DNA of 64,000 bases from Circinella minor (Eukaryota; Mucoromycota; Mucoromycetes; Mucorales; Lichtheimiaceae): the NCBI GenBank assembly GCA_016758965.1, contig JAEPRB010000009.1, positions 1 through 64,000 of the forward strand, read 5' to 3'. Positions 12,021-24,872 of the stretch are shown here, in pieces (the first letter of the stretch is position 1; every line of letters begins with the position of its first letter). The notes beneath the pieces were generated by a model. That model did not search any database. It saw nothing but the letters and a program-made list of their open reading frames with translations, and had not been told where the DNA came from. The position numbers and the translations under genes were made by a program.

Positions 12021-14135
12021 TTATGCTCGACAATCTACTACTTTGATACTTTGTGCAAGTTCTGGTGTTGATTCTGATCGTTGTGAAAGTCCTTTGTTGT
12101 TATTATTTTCATCTCGTATTACTGACCAAATGCTGAACTCGATAGCTTTACCAGAATGATACACAACTCCATCTTGGCGTACAAACAATAGAGGTAATTC
12201 CAATCGTTTTACATGTCCTGAAGGTGGAATCAGAGAGGCTATCGAAGATGTTGTGTTGTTATCGCTATCGTCTTTGAGAACTTCCATTGCTGTTGGTAGT
12301 TCGACAGAAACATGGGTACTGTGACGTGCAGATCCTGGTTGTTCTGGTTGGGAACTGACATGCCGTGCGGAAAGTGAACCATGTGGTCCCAAATAACATT
12401 CAAGCATCTGTGGATCGGGTGCAGCTTGAATCAAGTGTTCTCCAAATATATCAACAGAGTGTGTATCAGGTTTATAAAGAACTGAAGAAACGACAGGAAA
12501 TGGTGTAATGCTACGACGAGCTGGTTGTGAAATTTTAAATGATGACGGTGATGTTGCAGAAGAAGAACTTGTTCCTTCATGTTGGTGCTGAGATGTAGGC
12601 GAGGGTAATGATGCTTGTTGTTCTTGTAACGGGGACCTTTCGGGCTCAAAGAAGCTGTATTCAAATTGTGCAATGCCAACAATAGTCCAACAAAGATAAT
12701 CATCTACTTCTTCATAAGCAAGTTCTAAACTTGGTTTGTTTGGACGAACAATACGTGATTCTGAAAAATCAATCCATGAACTGCTTGTATGACCACCGGT
12801 TTCAGCACCATCGGAACAAATACCATCCATGGTAGCACCTGCTGCACTGAGATACATTGGTTTGTTTCGGCCATTGGTCGATGCTAACTGAAGTGCCACC
12901 TTTTGCATTTGACTGACTGGACCAAAAGCACAGGGTGCAATTCTACCTTTGTCGACCTTACGTATAATTAAAAGTGGTGAAGTTATCCCCGTATTATGAT
13001 CACGAAGTATCAGCTCTGTACCGTAAGTCACTGGAATTCCTGCTGTTGCTGGCGCTTGCGAAGTTGTTAAAGCTGTGGATGTGCTGCCTGGTATTGCTGT
13101 TGTTGTTGCTGGAACCCCTACTGCAAGGTGTTGATGATGGGGTTGTTGATAGTGATTTGGTCCACCTACTGTTCCTTGCATAGATGGGCGTACCAATATA
13201 ATATCAAAAGGTGACCATAAAGCATTTTTAGCACATAAACGGTTGTCTGCTGAAGTCAAGTACTTTGTACGAACTGTTTGTGAATTGATTCGGTTGAAGA
13301 GTGAAATGGGTGCATTGGTTAATATACATGAGGATACATTGCGTGCTTTGGCCGTCTTTTTGGAAGGTTTGGATATAATCGAAATCGGATGAGATAAAAA
13401 GGTTGCATAGGGTTGTTCTTGTTGTGCCAAGTTCAGACTTACACGCAGGCAAAACTGTTTGGCCTTAGCTGTACCTGTAACATGTAAAAACTTGAAACTA
13501 CCAGAAAGTGTTTCGTCCAGCATGACTCGTTGCTCCAAGGGTCGTTCTCCATTTTCACAAACAATCGCCATGGAAATGTCGTGAGCATGACGGTCCACAA
13601 ACCCATGTGATCGTAAAGTAACAACAGGTGGTGGACATAAAAACCGTTTTTCGGATCCATACGATTTTTGAGCAACAGCAGCATGTAAACATTTTATTGT
13701 TGTCATTGATTGGGACATTACAGAATTATTGTCATGTTTTCGTTGCTTTACTACTCGTTCTTCAATGTTGATTTCGTCTTTATTGTTATCTTTTGAATCG
13801 TCGTCGTTATAGCTATTGTTGTTAATACTGACGTTGCTATCTTTATCGTCAATCCAACGTCGTTTAGAAGCCATTGTTGGAGTTGTGAAATTTGGAGAAG
13901 CGGAAGAAGAAGCTGAAGAAAAAGAACCGGAGATTGCAGTTGTGTTTGTCAGTGCTGATATACTAATGTCGGTTCTTTTATTTGAGGCTGTGGTAGTAGA
14001 AGAATCACCGTTGGAATCAAGTAATGCTTCAATTGACATTGACTGTTGTGTTTGCGTTGGAGAAGAGTTAACTAGTTGAACTCTTTTACTAGAACCGAAG
14101 ACTTGTTGTGAAACAATTTGTGAATGTTGACTCAT
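12021..14135 (-). CDS. CSL (RBP-J/Su(H)/Lag-1) family transcription factor
   Basis: An intronless 704-residue protein. The family signature is clear: KSYGSEKRFLCPPP at 157-170 corresponds to the DNA-contacting loop of the N-terminal Rel-like domain. Then come ISIISKPSKK near 250 and SQTVRTKYL at 285-293, which aligns with the SQTVSTRYL loop of RBP-J. A beta-trefoil domain follows (LLIIRKVDKGRIAP, then PVSQMQKVALQL), and the C-terminal part from about 545 reads as the IPT/Rel-C domain. The first 110 residues are Ser/Thr/Asn-rich, with a basic patch (VVKQRKH) near 130. CSL proteins bind GTGRGAA-type sites. Fungi lack Notch, and in fission yeast Cbf11 and Cbf12 act in cell cycle, adhesion and lipid metabolism. 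Loop lengths between the beta-trefoil strands are longer than in animals, as is usual for fungal classes. I cannot assign class F1 or F2 with certainty. Confidence 0.93.
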   Translation of the reverse strand: MSQHSQIVSQQVFGSSKRVQLVNSSPTQTQQSMSIEALLDSNGDSSTTTASNKRTDISISALTNTTAISGSFSSASSSASPNFTTPTMASKRRWIDDKDSNVSINNNSYNDDDSKDNNKDEINIEERVVKQRKHDNNSVMSQSMTTIKCLHAAVAQKSYGSEKRFLCPPPVVTLRSHGFVDRHAHDISMAIVCENGERPLEQRVMLDETLSGSFKFLHVTGTAKAKQFCLRVSLNLAQQEQPYATFLSHPISIISKPSKKTAKARNVSSCILTNAPISLFNRINSQTVRTKYLTSADNRLCAKNALWSPFDIILVRPSMQGTVGGPNHYQQPHHQHLAVGVPATTTAIPGSTSTALTTSQAPATAGIPVTYGTELILRDHNTGITSPLLIIRKVDKGRIAPCAFGPVSQMQKVALQLASTNGRNKPMYLSAAGATMDGICSDGAETGGHTSSSWIDFSESRIVRPNKPSLELAYEEVDDYLCWTIVGIAQFEYSFFEPERSPLQEQQASLPSPTSQHQHEGTSSSSATSPSSFKISQPARRSITPFPVVSSVLYKPDTHSVDIFGEHLIQAAPDPQMLECYLGPHGSLSARHVSSQPEQPGSARHSTHVSVELPTAMEVLKDDSDNNTTSSIASLIPPSGHVKRLELPLLFVRQDGVVYHSGKAIEFSIWSVIRDENNNNKGLSQRSESTPELAQSIKVVDCRA

Positions 14136-17100
14136 GAAACAATTTTTAAAAAGAAAGGATAAAATAAAGAAAAGTGGTAAAGAAGGGAAAATTATTATGC
14201 CTTAAATATAAATGTTGTTGAGAAGTTGATCACCTGTGGTATTATTATTATTATTATTATTATATTGTTACTGTGGCGATGATGATGTTGCTAGGTTATT
14301 AAAATATTATTAACAACAGAAAAAACGTGAAGAGAAAGAGAAAGAAGAAAAAGAATATGAGAATGTGAATATGAAATTTAATAAACTAGATTACAGTATA
14401 GCTGATGTAATAATATAATGGGGGGAGAGGATAAAGGTTGTTGATGTGAATACTAGATGATGAAAGCATCTCAACATAACACAACACAATAAGGAAGGGC
14501 TAATTGATAGGCGGTGTTTCGTTTTTTCGAATGAAATGAAATGCAAAAACAGTTTTTTTTTTTTTCGTTTAACCTGTTTTAATCAAATCAACACCCAATT
14601 GTCTGCGGAGATTTCGTGAGTCATACTCTTTTGGAGCGACCTCATTGCTTGCTGTCAACCAAACCACTTCTAGAGGAAATGGGAATTGAACAGATAGTTC
14701 TTGATGTACCTCCAAGATGACTATTGACAGTAAAAAAAATGGTTAATAATAGAGGACATTAGCATTATGTAGCTTATTCATTCAATATTTTCTAATGAAA
14801 TGTACTCATATGATTATAAATATAACGGGTTTCTTCTCGTTCGATCTAAAAACGACGGCAAAAAGAAATTATAATAGGTCACGAGAGCTTCAAACTCTCC
14901 CACGCAAAAATATGCATATAAAATAAAATCATTCATTCCCAACAAGAGTATTTTCTCAAAGAGAAATATATATATTTCTATCATTGTGTACTTAAAACAA
15001 TTTAAATATACTTTATTATTATTTGACATTATAGGCAATCGTCGAAATGCAATTTGCTAAAGATATGTGGTTTCTCACATTTTTTTCCCTTTCTTCTGGA
15101 CTACTGTAATGCGAATTTCCTTTTGTAGTCTAGATAATCTTTAGCGCACTGATCTCCGTAATGACGAAACGGGTTGCCTCGACGAGTTATGATGCTTGAC
15201 GATGATGTGACCACAGATTGGATAAATATAATCAACAACCCGCGGTAACTAGTTCTCAATGGAAGTGATAAACAACATATTTTATTTATTACCCTGTCTT
15301 CCCCCCCCCAACCGTTTTTTTCCACACAGCAAAATCTTTTCAATGTAAAAAGCCTTTTCGCACGGCTTTCATTTTCACACGAACTATTGTGTGTGTTTTT
15401 AAAATAATGCATGCGATAATTTTACAGATTCAAATGTAAACATGTGATGTACATATCTAAGAATGCTTGTATCATCTATGGCTTTATCGAATATTTTTTT
15501 TATCACGATTATAAGTTATTCATTTAAAAAAAATTACTTGAAGATTGATGATAAACGGATAATTGTTTTGTTTAGTTTTTTTGTTTTTTTTTTTGGTGTA
15601 CCGAGTAGTTGGGTTTCTTTTTCTACTTTCACAAGCTAATGATTTGTTTTTGAGACGAATGATAGACCACAATTAGCTTATTGTTAAACCTGGATATAAC
15701 GGGGAAACCTGGTTTGAGGTTTTTTTTTTTTCGTGCGTCACACTGACCATGATCATTATCATTATAGGCAATATGCGGTGCTTCGATTGATAATTAAGCA
15801 CATCCTCTTAATCTTTAGTTCATGTAATAGACTTTAAGCTCCTGTCAATATTTTTTTAAAAGAAGTAACATGTATACAAACTATAATAACATTCCTTATT
15901 GACTTGGAATTTTGAAGAAATGTATATACGTGTCACAATTTATTACATTTTTATATTCTATTACTCATTAATCGTCATCAACTTTTGATAGATTGGCAAG
16001 TAATATCATTGAAACTTTTATCATCCCTCATCCAGGATTTACCATATGGGGTTATGCTTTGTTTATCAGCTGTCACGAGGCACATCTACCGTCTTTATCC
16101 AGTCTCTTGGATAATTACTCTCCCCTGTTCTCTGCTTATAACTATAATTTTCCATAATACAAAAGTTATAAAAACGTATCATCAAGCCTATATTAATACA
16201 TTTTACATATTTTGTTAGTAGAGCGCTTGTATCATAATCAAGGCAACATATTTATTTATATTACTTATTACTGGTCTTAAAAAAAGTTTTATTTTGGTGG
16301 GACAAGGTCAAATCAAGAAAATAAACACCCGTTTCATTTACTTGATGTGTGTTGTTAAAAAACAGAAACATGTAGAAAGTACTACTACAAAAAAAAACAA
16401 TACTGAAATAACTCCATACATTATTCCATATTTTGTCTTCCGTAGTGAAAAAAAAGACATTATATTTTATCTTCTTTTTCCCTGATGTCATGATTTATCG
16501 ATATATCAAATGTGTGTCATTAAAAACGAATCCGGGTGGTTGGTATTATTGTCTTTCACACTGCGTTATTTATATATTATCATTATTATTAACAATTATG
16601 TCGCGCGTCATTTTATAAGGCAATATCATTGTAATGAAATCAACAAGAAAAAATTCAAAAGGCTGAGCTCTTGCGATTAGAAAAAGGAAGACAAATCGTA
16701 TGATATGAATGTACAACCCATTTGTTATTTTTTTTTCCCAGGAAATTTACACACGGATTGTTTTTATTTCATGTCTCATTGAACACAGCGCCAGGTTTGG
16801 CATGTTTGTTCCAAACAGGTCATACAAGTATTAAATTAATACGAAAAGACCCTGTTGAGGTACAGGGGAAAGGATTGAGCTAATATAGTGTTTTGCGTTT
16901 AAAATATATACCTAAAATGAGGGGTGAGTAGAAAATATAATGAATATACGTAAAGGTTCAGAGATTTAATATAACTCTTGGCACTTGAGTGAAATTTTTC
17001 AATATAATAATTAGGAACTCATCGGAAAAAAAGAGTATATTTTCTAAGTAACCTGAAATTTGAGTTATAATCCCAAATATTTTTGCTTTTATAAAATAGT

Positions 17101-17502
17101 CCCCATTTGTATTTATGTGTGCTTGTCTATAACTACTAACTACTAGTAAGAAATACCAATAGAACTTATAAAAAATGAAAAAATACCTGTTTTCTGTTTT
17201 TCTTTCAAATTTAGCATAGTACTTAACTGGATAAGTAGGGATAAAAAGAGAGAAAATCATTTTGGGAATACCTACAGAAAAAAAGTTCCTGATACACAAA
17301 GTTTATAAAATATAAGCAATGTATGTCGTTGTTATTATGGTGGTTAATATTCTTTAGAAGTTTGTAACAGACTGCAGATTATACTAATTCATCAGATCTA
17401 TAATGATTTATTATACCTGGTGACCTCCTTTCTGCTTTGACCTTACTTTGATAACATATATATAAGTACGTAATTCAAACCTTGTACTAGTTAATTGCTC
17501 TC
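14136..17502. other. Intergenic stretch with possible orphan exons
   Basis: The first 400 bases upstream of 14135 should hold the CSL promoter and 5' UTR, with (ATT)n and purine-rich runs. A minus-strand piece at about 14569-14719 follows an acceptor-like site and reads as a protein tail (SNEVAPKEYDSRNLRRQLGV and a few residues more, then stop). Another minus-strand piece near 15112-15210 also reads as protein (RRGNPFRHYGDQCAKDYLDY). I recognise neither and found no connecting exons, so they may be gene remnants. The rest is AT-rich without signal. Confidence 0.4.
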
Positions 17503-18096
17503 TAACAACCATAAAACAACTATAGTACAAGACTTAATCCCAGACTTTTGACTTTTCTAAAAACGAATTTGCTTTCCAATGTCAGCGTGTTTTTTTCCTA
17601 GAAATGGTGTGCTTGTAAAGTAATTGCTGATGACAGCTAGTTTTTCAGCTTTATAAACTTTGCTTGATGATTGTTCCAAAGGTTCCTTGATTCTATTATC
17701 TTTGTCGATTTGCCGCTTCTTACAATACCTTTTGCTTTGGATATGACATCCCATTCCTTGTTTTCCTTTATCAAAACTTTTTCTCCGTATTTTTACCTCC
17801 TTCTAGCCTGCTCGTATTACTTTGCTATACTTTTGCTAATCCTTCTTTTCGTATCATCCATTCAACATTACATCAGGCGCCGGAGTACATAATAAAAAGA
17901 TACCAACTAATAATAATGAGTTTACACAAAGCTACCATAGACTAGATATAAAATCAGAAAGAAACGTAAGCTGAAATGGGAAAGAAGTGTTTTACGCTAT
18001 GGTCTATGTTATATTCTATTTTATAGACCAAATGAAATTTATTGTTATCATTATCTTGTATTAGAGAACAAAGAATAGACTAATAATTTATAACAA
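17503..18096 (-). repeat. Left copy of a ~595-bp inverted repeat
   Basis: This segment is the reverse complement of 25811-26405 with about 7 mismatches by eye (near 99 percent identity). Homology starts sharply at CTAAC (17503) and ends at TAACAA (18096). On the minus strand it holds a 65-codon open frame at 17557-17754 that is identical at the protein level in both copies, beginning MGCHIQSKRYCKKRQIDKDN. No known domain is visible in it. Confidence 0.92.
17557..17754 (-). CDS. Small hypothetical protein of the inverted repeat (left copy)
   Basis: A 65-residue basic, Lys-rich frame with start and stop, preserved exactly in the right copy at 26153-26350. All mismatches between the two repeats lie outside it. 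It has no signal peptide, membrane span or recognisable motif. It may be the tail of a longer element protein now lost, or simply an open frame by chance. Nearby context is repeat DNA only. Confidence 0.3.
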   Translation of the reverse strand: MGCHIQSKRYCKKRQIDKDNRIKEPLEQSSSKVYKAEKLAVISNYFTSTPFLGKKHADIGKQIRF

Positions 18097-20335
18097 GTAA
18101 TGCCAATATTTCGAGAAAGGGATAAACAGTGTGTAACCGATAAAAGTGGATGGTTACGGTTACACAAAGTTCGTGCTCTAGATTATATGTAGCATTTAAA
18201 CTTTTACTGCTCTATTATTTTCACTCGATAAAACAATTAGATATAAGAACAACAATAAAACTCGAAAAATAGTTATTTTTAAATATTAATTAGAATTATA
18301 TACTATACTAAAAAAGATCCGAACTCTTGTTGAATAGCAACCAAGTAAACTTATAACCTCATCCACCAATTTTAATAAAAAAAAATAGAACCAGGTTCTG
18401 GTAGAAAATACTAGGGAAATAGCAGAAATAACAATTGGTATTATGAAACCAAGCAATAGAAAAAGAGAAAAAATTAGTGGAGTCACTGCATACTTCTCTC
18501 TTCATCCTTTTTTTATAAATTTCTATAGTATTTCAGAATTTCGAGATCTCATTGGTGGCGATATAATTACCCGTCGGGCGTTAAAAACATCTTAATTTTC
18601 GAAAAACGACGGTTTAAGTCAGTATCCGACCAGCTAGTATTCATTTTTTAGGGATTTGCTAATGTGTACAAAAGTCTGACTAGGAGTGTCGCATGATAGC
18701 CAGGAGAAAAACAGCTAAATGACACTGCACATACCAGAGTATCACTACTCCCTTTCATCCACTTACTGTTTCTCAGTAAAAAAAAGTCTTGACAAAGAAA
18801 AAAAGAGGCCAAAAACAAAAAGTTGTCGTAGTTAATTACTTTTTTTTTGCTCCTGTGGAAAACAAATGCCACCATCGAAAGCACGTCTCAAATAATTACT
18901 ACCAAAAATAACATCAAACGGTTAGTGGAAAATAACCTTTATTTTTCTGCGTCACTAGAAAGCAATATTATTCATTAATATAAAATATATAATCAATACT
19001 GATATTAATACTACTTTCAACTTTGAATTCAGTAACTCCATGAAATTGAGTGGACACTATCATATACATAATTATCATTAGACCGACACATTTATACAAT
19101 CTGACACTGTTTATATAAATATATATGTAGATCTTCCCCCTATCCAAGATGGAGCTAATAAAATAGGCCCCCGGTTTTTGCACTCCCGCCAAATTGAAAA
19201 CCCGGGTTCTGCAACTTTTTAAAAGGATTGCTACCTTGAAAAAACCGAAGGTCTACTGTATCTTATGTTACGTACATAGTTAAAGATATTATTATGAAAT
19301 GATTTCAACAAAAAAAAACTCTGTACAACAACTGATAATATGACAATAGTAGGGTTGACATATTTGCTCGTGATAGAACATAGCAGAAGCATAAAGAAGA
19401 GAAAAAATATACCTTTTCTGCATCATACAAGAAAAGGTTGAGAGTGAATAAGTACAGGATGCATGTATAGTAAGGAAAGGTTCAATGTCCTTGGATCCCT
19501 TGTTCTTCATTAATCCACCACTGAAATAAAGCATTCTCGTTGATACAGTAATCTTGTTTCACGCGGAAACATGCCAGCCGTCATACTCCAACCATCCTCC
19601 ACCATTTTTCTCCTTCACTATGACAACTAAGTAACCATGACATCAAGTCATATAAGCTGTAAAAAATGAAGGGGAACGAAGTGTTATTATCTTGCTTTTT
19701 CACGATATTTATTATGTTATTCTCTATATTCCACACTGTCAGCCCTAACAAATACACCCTCTCCCGTCACTCATTCACCAATAATCCCACAACCCAAGAT
19801 AGTATAGTTATTTGTTGTCTTTTTAATTATAGATGATTGGAAATTACTAATATTACAAGTTACCAATTTGTTGAATGGGATATGTATGAAGGTATTGAAG
19901 ATGCCGAATCACTGTACTGTATTACCCTTGGCCCAAGGGAAATGTGTTTAATAGAATCTAGATAACACACATACCTCAATTTCAGTCCGGATAATCGACA
20001 ATGCTGCATAACAACTTTATAAGTATGACGCCACTATAAAGCAGAATGGAAGAGACACGGAAAAACTATGAAGAGGAAGAAAAGTCCACACACGCTGTAT
20101 AAGCGAAGTACTTTATTTTCTTTTTTTAAAAAAGGATCCAGTGGTATATGTACAGTATGTAAAGTGAAGATAGATAATGCAGAGTAAGGGAAAACGTACT
20201 AAATAGTGCACTATAAAATAATCTTCGGTATAAAATTTGATTTGGTTTAGGTAGAAGCATGACAATTATGTAGCTAACATGGCAGAGTAATGAAAGAAAA
20301 TGGCTGAAACAAGGTACATAATACGAGAGCTCAAA
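18097..20335. other. Non-coding interior of the inverted-repeat unit, left part
   Basis: AT-rich with no gene seen. A short GC-richer patch at about 19140-19215 carries GTGCAAAAACCGGGGG on the minus strand, which resembles the repetitive block at 4355-4500. Confidence 0.5.
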
Positions 20336-22287
20336 TTAAAGCTCAAATAAGTTTGAGTCTCTTATACAATATCGAACAGTGGAAGTGCTTTCAACTTCAA
20401 TAATGTGGTTATTTTGTTCCTTCAACAATTTCTTCAAGCTTTCTTGTGCTAGAAGTTCAATCTATGTGGAACAAGTGTATTGGTGGCTGACATGAGAAAC
20501 GTAAAAATGTAAAAAATAAAAATAAAATAAAAAATAAAATACTTACGTGAAGAGTAGCTATCAATTCAAATACTTGCATATAATTTGATCTATCATCCCA
20601 TGTTATCGGGATCTTTGCACTTCGTACTTCAATAATTTGCCATCTGCGAGCATCGAACATTGTTGCCTTGATTAACGTGATCCGGTCACAGATGCATTGT
20701 ATACCGAATGTAGCCAATTCTTGTGCATCTGTAAATTTAGCTCCTTGATATTTCATAAGTTCATTACGTAATGAATCCGTCATCATCAATATTAATTTCC
20801 AAGTATCTTCCATGGAATGGTCGATATTTTCTTTACTATATCCACTTGATGATTCCATTACAATTATGTCGCAATCATTGTTCCGACCGAGCCCATCAGC
20901 AAATAATTTTTTTGTTGTGTTTTTCCAGATGCCAGGAACAATCTGACTATTACAATGAGTTTTTACTAAAGATTCACACCTTTTCGCAAATCATTAGTAT
21001 AATTCCATAAAAAATTATTGAGCAATATCAACACCACGCTGTAGCTGCTTACCATGAAAATACAATTAGGTTGTTCGTGACTGCCATATACTTAAAGATA
21101 GGCACTACGGACTCTACCCAGAACGACCTTTCATGCTTCTTTTCGAAATTATTTCGAGAAGACATCCCCCAAAAATCCGTCATACTCAAAGCGATGAACC
21201 GAAAAATGTCTTTTGCGGTCGCGTCCTCCCATTCCTTGGATTGTGTTCGCATTCCCCATAATTTTTCTGGAAAGTCATCAAAAGGTACATTCTCACACAT
21301 AAGTTCAATCAAAAATCGTTTCACTTGTGGGAATGATGTTAATGTTGCCAATATTTCTTGCTCAGACTTATGCTTCTGAAATACTGATCTTATATGTTGG
21401 TGCATTTGCACCTCCAACATCCCCGAAAATCCAATATGGCACCGCGATTGAGCGGATCTCAATTGCTCGTTCGTCAGTTTTGGTTTGTGTGGTGAATGAT
21501 ATAGTTCAGACAGTGGTCCAGAAATTGTTTCATCATCATCAAAATTCTATTCGCATAATTAGTTTTCTTCGTCTTATGTTGGCTTGGTCCATATCATGTT
21601 GAACATACCTGTATAAAGTTATCATTGTTTTCAACATCGTCATCTTCATAAGTATATTCATCTTCACTAATTTCATCTTCACTCATTCCTTTTTCTTGGT
21701 TCACTTCATCATGTGTCTCTTCTCCATTATCATCTTTTGAAAATTTGTTAGTATTACTTTAAGACTGAAAGAACGATATAAAAAAAATCTGTGAAACTCA
21801 CTTTCGATATGCTGTAAGGTTTGGTTCTTCAAGGATTCCATAGATTGTTCAGTAATTTCGGCAGCATTCATGGCACCACGTCGTGCCAATTTTCGCGACA
21901 GGGTTTTTAGGTTTTCATTTTCCAATCTTGCAAGTCTTGCATTGTACTGATCTTTGAATGACTTTGTGAAATGATAGGTACGTGAATAATTACAACAATT
22001 GACACCATAACGTGCTAGTTGTTGATTTTTAGAGTTTCCAACCGCCTTAAAACCTTTTTGAACTTGTTCTAAAGCATCATATCTGCCGTGTTTTTATCCA
22101 TTTTATTTTGCGTAATTTTTTTCACCAGTTGGGCTGGATCAGTCCAATCAGGTATTGGTGCATTGAGGAATCCTTCTGGCACACCTGGAATCCTTGGATA
22201 TTTTATATCGATCTTTTGGATCCTTTTTCCTGCGGAGGGTTTTATTGGAGTAGTTACTTTTTTAATTTTATTCTTGTCGAGTGTCAT
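20336..22287 (-). pseudogene. Frameshifted member of an unrecognised, apparently lineage-specific gene family
   Basis: Minus-strand exons can be joined as 22287-21802, 21733-21609, 21546-21053, 20946-20547 and 20461-20336, all GT..AG and in phase with one another, ending DSNLFEL and stop. The frame from the Met at 22287 reaches a stop at 22069-22071, while the next frame continues smoothly (DALEQVQKGFKAVGNSKNQ...), so one base has been lost or gained near 22075-22085. The product would be about 540 residues: a basic N-terminus with a Pro-rich KYPRIPGVPEGF segment, an acidic middle (about residues 165-210), then an alpha-helical C-terminal half including GLGRNNDCDIIVMESSSG and RSAKIPITWDDRSNYM. 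The layout recalls large uncharacterised repetitive families of Mucorales genomes, but this is from memory. It lies between the inverted repeats and may be cargo of that unit. No transposase motif is visible. Confidence 0.6.
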
Positions 22288-24835
22288 TTTTAGTCAATGA
22301 ATCATTGGACTTCTCAACTTCAAACCCATCCAAATTCATAGAACTTGATGTAAATTTTTACCTTTTACTCTCATACAAAAAAAAATCTTCACAATCTATC
22401 CCACCCATCTGAGACATTATATTAAATATTTATGAAGAGTGTATTATATTAAATAACGGTACTGGTGACTTGAAGAACCAGTAGTTGAACTGTTCCAGCT
22501 TTTCAGCTCATTTGTGGTCTCTTAAAACATTGTCGCAAGACGACCAAGGGCAGGAACAGCCATGAGTTTTGTTTATTTTCTTTTTTTCAGTCTGAATCTT
22601 GAGTTGCTTAGAGATTTTTACAAATATATAAGAGCATAAACATCATTTGAGATACTGTTACTGATCCGATGTATTTTTCTTTATGGTATAATAATACCTA
22701 TCCAAGTGTCGTCACCTCGATTTCAGTGGCCTTAAATTGTTGCTGCTGTGATGGAGATGCTGAAGATGATGGTGGTGGATGGATTAAACTGATGCCGAAG
22801 GCCCAGTTATACTTAATTTCATGTAAAACGTTATTACTAATATATGCCTTATTGATAGCAACTGCTTATCCATACTCATCCTTCAGCCATCGGGGAAGGC
22901 AATATGTAGTATGATATTAAGCTTACGAATTTTTTATCATCCATGTCAATGACTTGCTTTTTCTACGTAATGCTGCATCTTCCAACAGGTGTATACAGAT
23001 AATGGTCATAATTGATACGTACTATTCACAAAGGTTTTACGAGTGAAATCAAGACATACGAAGTCATCATTTTATTTTACGTAACATCTATAAAATATAT
23101 GTGTGTTATATTACGTATTTCATTTGGAGCGATCATTGTATCTTTAACTGGCGTTGTGACATACTTCTTTGTATATTTCAGGATTTTTTTTGGCTATAAA
23201 GCATCCTCAGTCATAGCGTATTTTGTTAACCCACCTATAGGAGCTAATCTCCATTAAAGCAGCTTTAAAGAGGTTTATTGTATCTTTATTGCATAATAGA
23301 CGTGGTAATAATCCACTCTAATTGATTGGGACATATCATTAAACATTTTATTTCCAGGTTCTTTTCACGTACATTTTTGTCAAAATGAAGTATTTCTCTA
23401 TGCAAAACTTTTCTCCGCTTGCCCTTGAATGAAATGCATCACAAAGCAGCGGAGTGTACCAAATGCTATATATGTTCCTGCCAGCTTGATGGCTGGTATG
23501 CCTAAGTTGATGATATTGCACCGTGATCATGTCCTTGCTTTCACTGTTTTGATTAATAAGTGCTACGAATGCAACCTGACAATTATACCAAAATAAGTTT
23601 ATTTCTTTGCTAGGACTAGCACTCTGGTAGATAAATTGCGATTATAATATGTCAATATATCATGTACAAATAAAATAAAATAGAATAAACTTATAATTGA
23701 ACAAAAACAATTATATTTTTGTATTTAAAGATACTTTTTGTATTAAGCAATTTACTTCACCAAGAACATAATCCCGGTCTTCTCTACCGCGCTTATGACC
23801 AAATGGGGGGGTTGACATAAGGCTAATCGGTATTCGGCCTAAATAACACCAACAAATTATAATTATGCAACAATATTATTCAATTGATTCCACTAAAAGC
23901 TAGTCTCGTTACAGTAACTAATGTAGTTTATTAATACTTTGCATGGTTAAATCTATGACCCATTTTATTTTACTTTATTTTATTTATTATTTATTTTATA
24001 GTATTGTTCAACCTTCCGAAATCATTTGTACAGAAATAGTAAAATAAAAATTATAATAAAAATAAGAAAAGGATCATCCCCATCGATAACTCTACGTGTG
24101 ACAGGGGGATATATCCATTAGATACTCTTTATTCTAAACTTTACAGGTTCTTCTTTTGATACTATGTTCTATTAGTTATAATGTTTTCTTGTTCATTGTT
24201 CTAGTTACAATATCTGATCTCGGGATTTGCAAGTCAGTAGATAAACCAGCATTTTTAGGATGAGTGATAAAGTTGTGATGAGGTCATTTTACGTTATTTT
24301 AATCAACGCTGATATCCAAAAAACAGTGTTGGTAGTTTCAGACTTTCCAACCTGGCAGAAATATACAAAAAAACATTATAGAGTTGTCAAATATGATATT
24401 TTAGTTACCAGTAAAAATAAATATGTTACATTATATTGAATGAATTAAAAGTAACTTGGTTTATTTAAAATATCTGTTATTGTTATTATTATTATTATAA
24501 CCGGTTCACAACAGGGACTATGGAGATAAAATATAGTACAATAGCACAGATATGGCAATAATGACTTTTTTTAGAACACTGGTTTTGCATTGATATAGAG
24601 ATGCTGCGCAAGCAAACAATAACTTCAAGCGCGTTGTTCAGTATAATGTTGGCCTTAATAGCTTAAAACCCGACATCGACTGTCAATGCACAACAACTGA
24701 ATTTATTAGTTGTAGAGGAGTAGGATTTTTACGCATGTGGACAAACCTAGACTTTAGAAATGACAATGAGACCCACTCAGCAGAGGTAAAATGGACATTA
24801 GAGTATCTTTTTTCATAGCTTAAAATATAGCTATA

Positions 24836-24872
<37 letters not shown>

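Noticed and set aside
17671..17892. Hydrophobic 73-codon frame on the opposite strand of the small repeat protein
   Set aside because: Four amino-acid changes between the two repeat copies and overlap with the better-preserved frame suggest a shadow frame.
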